From Arctopsyche grandis (lineage: Eukaryota > Arthropoda > Insecta > Trichoptera > Hydropsychidae): DNA of 64,000 bases. The stretch is taken from assembly GCF_051622035.1 (NCBI RefSeq), contig NC_135362.1, forward strand, positions 26,781,001-26,845,000, given 5' to 3'. The position numbers were made by a program, and so were the translations under genes. Positions 60,162 through 64,000 of the stretch are shown here, piece by piece; the stretch's first letter is position 1, and every line of letters begins with the position of its first letter. The notes beneath the pieces are model-generated. The model was not told the DNA's origin and made no database searches. It saw only the letters and a list, made by a program, of their open reading frames with translations.

Positions 60162-61319
60162 CAGGGGCGGTACGTATTTAAAGGCAACCAGGGCATTGCC
60201 CCACACACATTTCTCCTAACCAAAAAGGAAAATAAATTTTGTGTGTTGGTGACTCATCAATAGTTAACAAGTATTTTTTTTATCCCGCTCCAGCAGAACC
60301 GTTTCGGTTCTGCCGAAGCGGGAACCGAAATTCCCGAGCAGAACCGTTTCGTAATTCAATTCGGGGCAGTCGCTTATCTTTCGTGGTCCCGTGGTCGCCA
60401 ACTTCAGTTTTCCTGCTACTCTGGCACTTGCGAATGGTACTGTGTGTGGAGTATAGACAGTCATTCAAGGCAAAAAAAAGGATCCGTAGTTCTGAAGGTC
60501 GTTTTTGGTAGGCTGTATAGGGCGGGTTATAGGTTTGGACCGTTTCCCGGTTTATGGAAATTCAGTTGAATTTTGAAGAGGATCTTTATTACTCGATTGA
60601 TACAGGTGTATTTGTATGTATAGCAAAGTATGTAGGGTATTCGCTGGAACGAGCCAGGTCGAGTTCCTGAAGCTCACTGGCATCTGGGGACGATGCACTG
60701 GTTTATAAAGGTGTTGCTTGAGCAACGTGTAGAAGATTCCAGAGGGGTCGAGGTCTTCCTTTGTGTTCTATGTTTGATGCGAAGTTGCGTAGCTCCTTGG
60801 GATTTCCCGTGTACTCGTGATTGCATATCTGGAGCGAGTCGAATCGCCTTAATGGGTAAGCTGGACGAAGTATTTTGACTTTCGTGTACGAGAACAGGAC
60901 GTGATGATGTCATTTGTACAGATTGAGTTCGATGAGGGAAATAGGTGATATCATCGACCTAGTTTCGTATGGTACAAGTCGTGCTATATCCCTACAGCTG
61001 CGTAAAGGTCTCATTGGGGCAGAATAAGCCAGCCACGGTCGTTTATATTATATATAAAGTTCGAAAGAAATTCAACACCGTCAACGTTTATCGACATTTC
61101 AACTATGTATATTTTCCAAGCTATGCTTAAATTTTCAATTTTTATCATTAAATATTTTTTATCAATTACATTATTACTTTCTTAGAACACAGTGAATCGA
61201 GTCGATAATTTAAAAGTCTTTTTAATTAAGTTAATTTTTTATAATATATAGGGGAGGGGGGGGGGGTGGATTCAGACTCTTCGTGCCCCACCTGTTTTTA
61301 ATGTCACGAGCCGCCCCTG
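60162..61319. mobile_element. hAT-type MITE split by a nested solo LTR
   Basis: Terminal repeats CAGGGGCGGTACGT and, on the other strand, CAGGGGCGGCTCGTGACAT. The 8-bp flanks GGTCTATC (60154-60161) and GGTCTATG (61320-61327) fit a hAT target duplication. A solo LTR (60514-61000) lies within. No transposase seen. Confidence 0.8.
60514..61000 (-). mobile_element. Solo LTR (LTR family 1), nested, fossil
   Basis: Left TGTATAGGGCGGGTTATAGG, right CTATATCCCTACA. On the minus strand it carries CTTTATAAACCAGTGCATCG (TATA box), CCAGATGCCAGTGAGCTTCA and AATAAAGATCCTCTTC. No internal retroelement region. The best-kept copy of the four. Confidence 0.8.
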
Positions 61320-61335
61320 GGTCTATGGTTTTTAC

Positions 61336-61417
61336 GGTTCGTACAGTTTTAGATGTTCCGTGAAGGAGATTTTAGTGACTTGCACGAGATTGTTTTTTGC
61401 AGAATAATCCGTTTGTC
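61336..61417. mobile_element. 82-bp GGTWMNGG-family element
   Basis: Starts GGTTCGTACAGTTTTAG and ends GCAGAATAATCCGTTTGTC; flanked by the exact 9-bp duplication GGTTTTTAC (61327-61335, 61418-61426). Just upstream of the photolyase gene. Confidence 0.8.
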
Positions 61418-61577
61418 GGTTTTTACAAGGCTTTTATTAGGTTTATTACACATCCGCATATAAAAACGGGGAAATGAACCGATCATGGCCGCTCAATAAG
61501 TTGCTATGTTGTGTTTGACAGTTTTCGCGCAAAATTTACATCGTCCGAGGGTTATTTCGAACAGCTCCCGGTTTGGA

Positions 61578-64000
61578 ATGGCTTCGGCTCCGAAGAAACC
61601 GAGAGTAGAGGCTCGTCGTGGAAAGGGCACAGCCTCTAGTTCAGGGAAGGGGAAAGAGGATGGGGGGTTGGCCGAGGAAGTAAACCTACCAGCAACGAAA
61701 TCGAAGACAGCTTCGGTAAGCTCTGTTCTCGAATTTCCACTGAACAAGAAACGAATTCGTGTACTGTCGAAGGCCACCCTGGTGAAGGAGGATTCGGCTG
61801 CCATACTCTACTGGTGCAGCCGAGACCCTCGCGTTCAGGACAACTGGGCAGCCCTCTATGCCCAGAAACTGGCTCTCAAGAATAACCTACCATTACACGT
61901 TTGCTTTTGTCTACTGCCACGTTTTTTGGACGCCACGCACAGACACTTCCATTTCCTTTTAAAAGGTTTGTCACACTATATATTTTTTGGATTGTTTACT
62001 TATCACTTTGTGTTTCCGATTACTTTCAATGATACTATGTCAGTGGCTCTTAACCTTGTTGGAGATACTGAATCCCACCAGTTTCATATGCGCATTCACC
62101 GAACCTTTCTTAATTGGAAAAATAAAATATGATTTTTTTCAAATTCAAAACATACATAGGTATATATTTTACTGGTGCACAAAATGAACATCACTAGTGT
62201 TCAAAGAACAAAACCAGTTCAGAAATCTTGGCAAGTGCCACTCTCATGTCATTTTCGCAACAAAGTCTGTTCCTTTTCTTCGTTTTTATGTTCAGCATCC
62301 TCGAAAAGGATTGCTCGCAAAGATATGTTGTAACAAACGCTATGAAAATCTCCAGAGCTTTCTTAGCAATAACAGGGTACGTTACAATTTGTTGACACCA
62401 AAACGTTGAGAGCGTTGTTGTTCTGAAGAGTTGCTGTTGAACCTGGCTCTGCTGAATTTCCGCCGAACCCCTGAGACTGACTCACCGAACCCCTGGGGTT
62501 CGATCGAACCAGGTTAAGAACCACTGTACTATGTATGTATAGGACGGGTGATTGGTTTCGCCCGTTTCCTAGCCTATGGAAACTCGGTTGAGTTTTGCAG
62601 AGTATCTTTATTGTATAGTTGATACAAGTGTTTAGCAAGTACAGTGTAATAGCAGCGAAGAAGGCTAGTTGCTTTTCTTCTTTTTCTGCTTTTCGGCGAA
62701 GAAGGCTATTTGGGTTAATATATTGCAGTCGAAACACGACCATGTGAAAATGTCATTGTCTGAAGGTCGTGATGTGGCTGCATCTTGGGTTCGCTCATGG
62801 TTCCGGTTGAGTTTCCAGGAATTTAGAAGGATGCACTACATCGGTGTGATGGGGTAAACATCTAGAGGTAGTTCATTGCGGCTGCAGTTCGATGGGGGAA
62901 TATATGAATTCCTCGAACTGGGTACTTTCTCAGGATCCAGATGAATTAACGCATGTCTAGATCCATGCTTTTGAGATGTGGGTCTATAGGCATATGCTGA
63001 AGATTCCGTGGACCAAAAATATATCAAACGAAGCTGTCCTTGGCATGATGGGGAGAGGCAGGGAACTTGTTTCTGTCATCAAGCGGCAGAGAAAGATGGA
63101 GTACCTCGGACACATGATACGGGGTCCAAAATACGAATTTCTCCGTTTGATAACAATGGGGAAAATAGAAGGAAAAAAATGGATTGGCAGGAAAAAGTTA
63201 TCTTGGCTTCGAAATATGCGCATGTGGACCGATATGAGCGCCGAAGAGCTGTTCCGAGCCGCTGAAGATCGATGCAGATATTCAAATAATTGACGAGGCG
63301 GTCGCAAACGTCCGGATGCGGACAATGCATTAACAAGAAGAAGAAGAGGGTCTATGTTTTGGATCGACTTTTAGAGGTCGTCGTGTAACTCCGGATGGTT
63401 TTGCACATTTACCGTTTCTTTCCGAGAAGGGTTGTGTGCTTAGGTTCACACATCTGGGTGTGTAACTGGTACATTGCAAATACAATGTATGTCTACAATG
63501 GCTGTACTGCCTTCCTACAATACTATTCTTATGTGTATTGCAGGTTTGGAAGAAATCGATGCTGAATATGCAGGCCTCAATGTTAATTTTCACCTGCTAG
63601 AAGGGTCTGCGGCTGACACCCTACCTAAATTTGTGCAAGATTTCAATGTCGGAGCCGTCGTCTGTGATTTCAGCCCTTTGCGAGGGCCTGTGAGTTGGGC
63701 CGAAGATGTCAAGAAGACTTTGCCCAAAGATGTACCCCTCATGCAAGTCGATGCTCACAATATCGTTCCATGTTGGATAGCATCAGATAAATTAGAATAT
63801 TCGGCTCGCACTATAAGGAATAAGATAAATTCGAAACTTGCCGAGTATTTAACAGAATTTCCGCCGTTGATTAAGCATCCATATAAATCAGAGCGGAAAC
63901 CAGAGGTAGTTTAAATTTATATGTTGTGTTATTTTTATGTTGAATGTAGATTAATTTGATTTTTATTGTAGAAAATAGATTGGGATAAGGCTTTGGAGAG
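61578..64000 (+). CDS. phr: Class II CPD DNA photolyase, partial
   Basis: Light-driven FAD enzyme that splits cyclobutane pyrimidine dimers. Exons: 61578-61965, 63544-63905, 63972-64000 and beyond the window. Seen: a basic N-terminal stretch (APKKPRVEARRGKG), then the antenna-binding Rossmann domain of class II enzymes: AAILYWCSRDPRVQDNWAAL, LALKNNLPLHVCFCLLPRFL, GAVVCDFSPLRGPVSWAEDV, PLMQVDAHNIVPCWIASDKL, EYSARTIRNKI. The FAD-binding helical domain lies outside. The start at 61578 (GGAATGG context) is preferred; an in-frame ATG at 61506 would add 24 residues (MLCLTVFAQNLHRPRV...) that could be an organelle-targeting leader. Intron 1 holds a hAT MITE, a solo LTR and a LINE tail. Confidence 0.94.
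62041..62526. mobile_element. hAT-type non-autonomous element, 486 bp
   Basis: Left end CAGTGGCTCTTAACCTTGTT, right end GGTTAAGAACCACTG, with exact 8-bp target duplication TACTATGT (62033-62040, 62527-62534). The interior has no recognisable transposase. Confidence 0.88.
62536..62938 (-). mobile_element. Solo LTR (LTR family 1), partial, fossil
   Basis: Begins TGTATAGGACGGGTGATTGG and shares CCGTTTCCTAGCCTATGGAA and a TCTTTATTGTATAGTTGATA polyadenylation region with 60514. Its far end is missing. It starts right next to the hAT target duplication. Confidence 0.65.
62945..63352 (+). mobile_element. LINE 3' fragment (RTE-like) with AAG tail
   Basis: The frame reads HMLKIPWTKNISNEAVLGMM, KRQRKMEYLGHMIRG, KKLSWLRNMRMWTDMSAEEL, FRAAEDRCRY, the C-terminal pattern of insect RTE-like reverse transcriptases, and then an (AAG)n tail at 63338-63349. 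In photolyase intron 1. Confidence 0.75.

Overview
This is a piece of an insect nuclear genome. It carries spliced genes with GT-AG introns, insect-type nicotinic receptor subunits, a ZAD zinc-finger gene (an arthropod gene class) and a class II CPD photolyase. Intergenic DNA is AT-rich with many TACATATG-type microsatellites. I cannot fix the order from sequence alone; a holometabolous insect is a reasonable guess.

Nine host genes can be read, seven of them complete. From left to right they are: a nicotinic receptor alpha subunit of the alpha5/6/7 group, most like alpha7 (+, 5' exons outside the window); the nicotinic receptor beta1 subunit (+); the RBR ubiquitin ligase ariadne-2 (+); the GPI-transamidase subunit PIG-T (-); an Atac1/ZZZ3-like SANT protein (+); the largest subunit of RNA polymerase II (-); the copper chaperone for superoxide dismutase (-); a ZAD protein with nine C2H2 fingers (+); and a class II CPD photolyase cut by the right window edge (+). 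The two receptor subunits lie head to tail about 4.8 kb apart. PIG-T and Atac1 diverge from a gap of about 1 kb, Atac1 and RPB1 converge, and CCS and the ZAD gene diverge. Exon joins were chosen by splice sites and by continuity with the known protein families, and all reading-frame phases agree.

The rest is mostly mobile DNA, which fills the long introns and the gaps. I see: (1) a tRNA-derived SINE group with two different promoter heads on one shared body, in nine copies; (2) 5'-truncated LINEs of CR1/Jockey, Jockey-like and RTE types; (3) short Helitrons with TC and CTRR ends, including a tandem pair in a beta1 intron; (4) a short inverted-repeat family with GGTWMNGG ends and about 9-bp target duplications, some members being large palindromes made of repeated ~16-bp modules; (5) hAT, PIF/Harbinger and Tc1/mariner-type MITEs with recognisable target duplications; (6) old solo LTRs of two families.

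Nothing suggests a gene cluster or defence-type system. The more interesting points are: modular palindromic elements; a SINE that shares its 3' tail with a LINE in the same window; an RTE element enclosed by (TA)n on both sides; two GC-AG introns in beta1; a CCS that has lost most of its metal ligands outside the CxC motif; and an Atac1 whose ZZ finger keeps only one zinc site.
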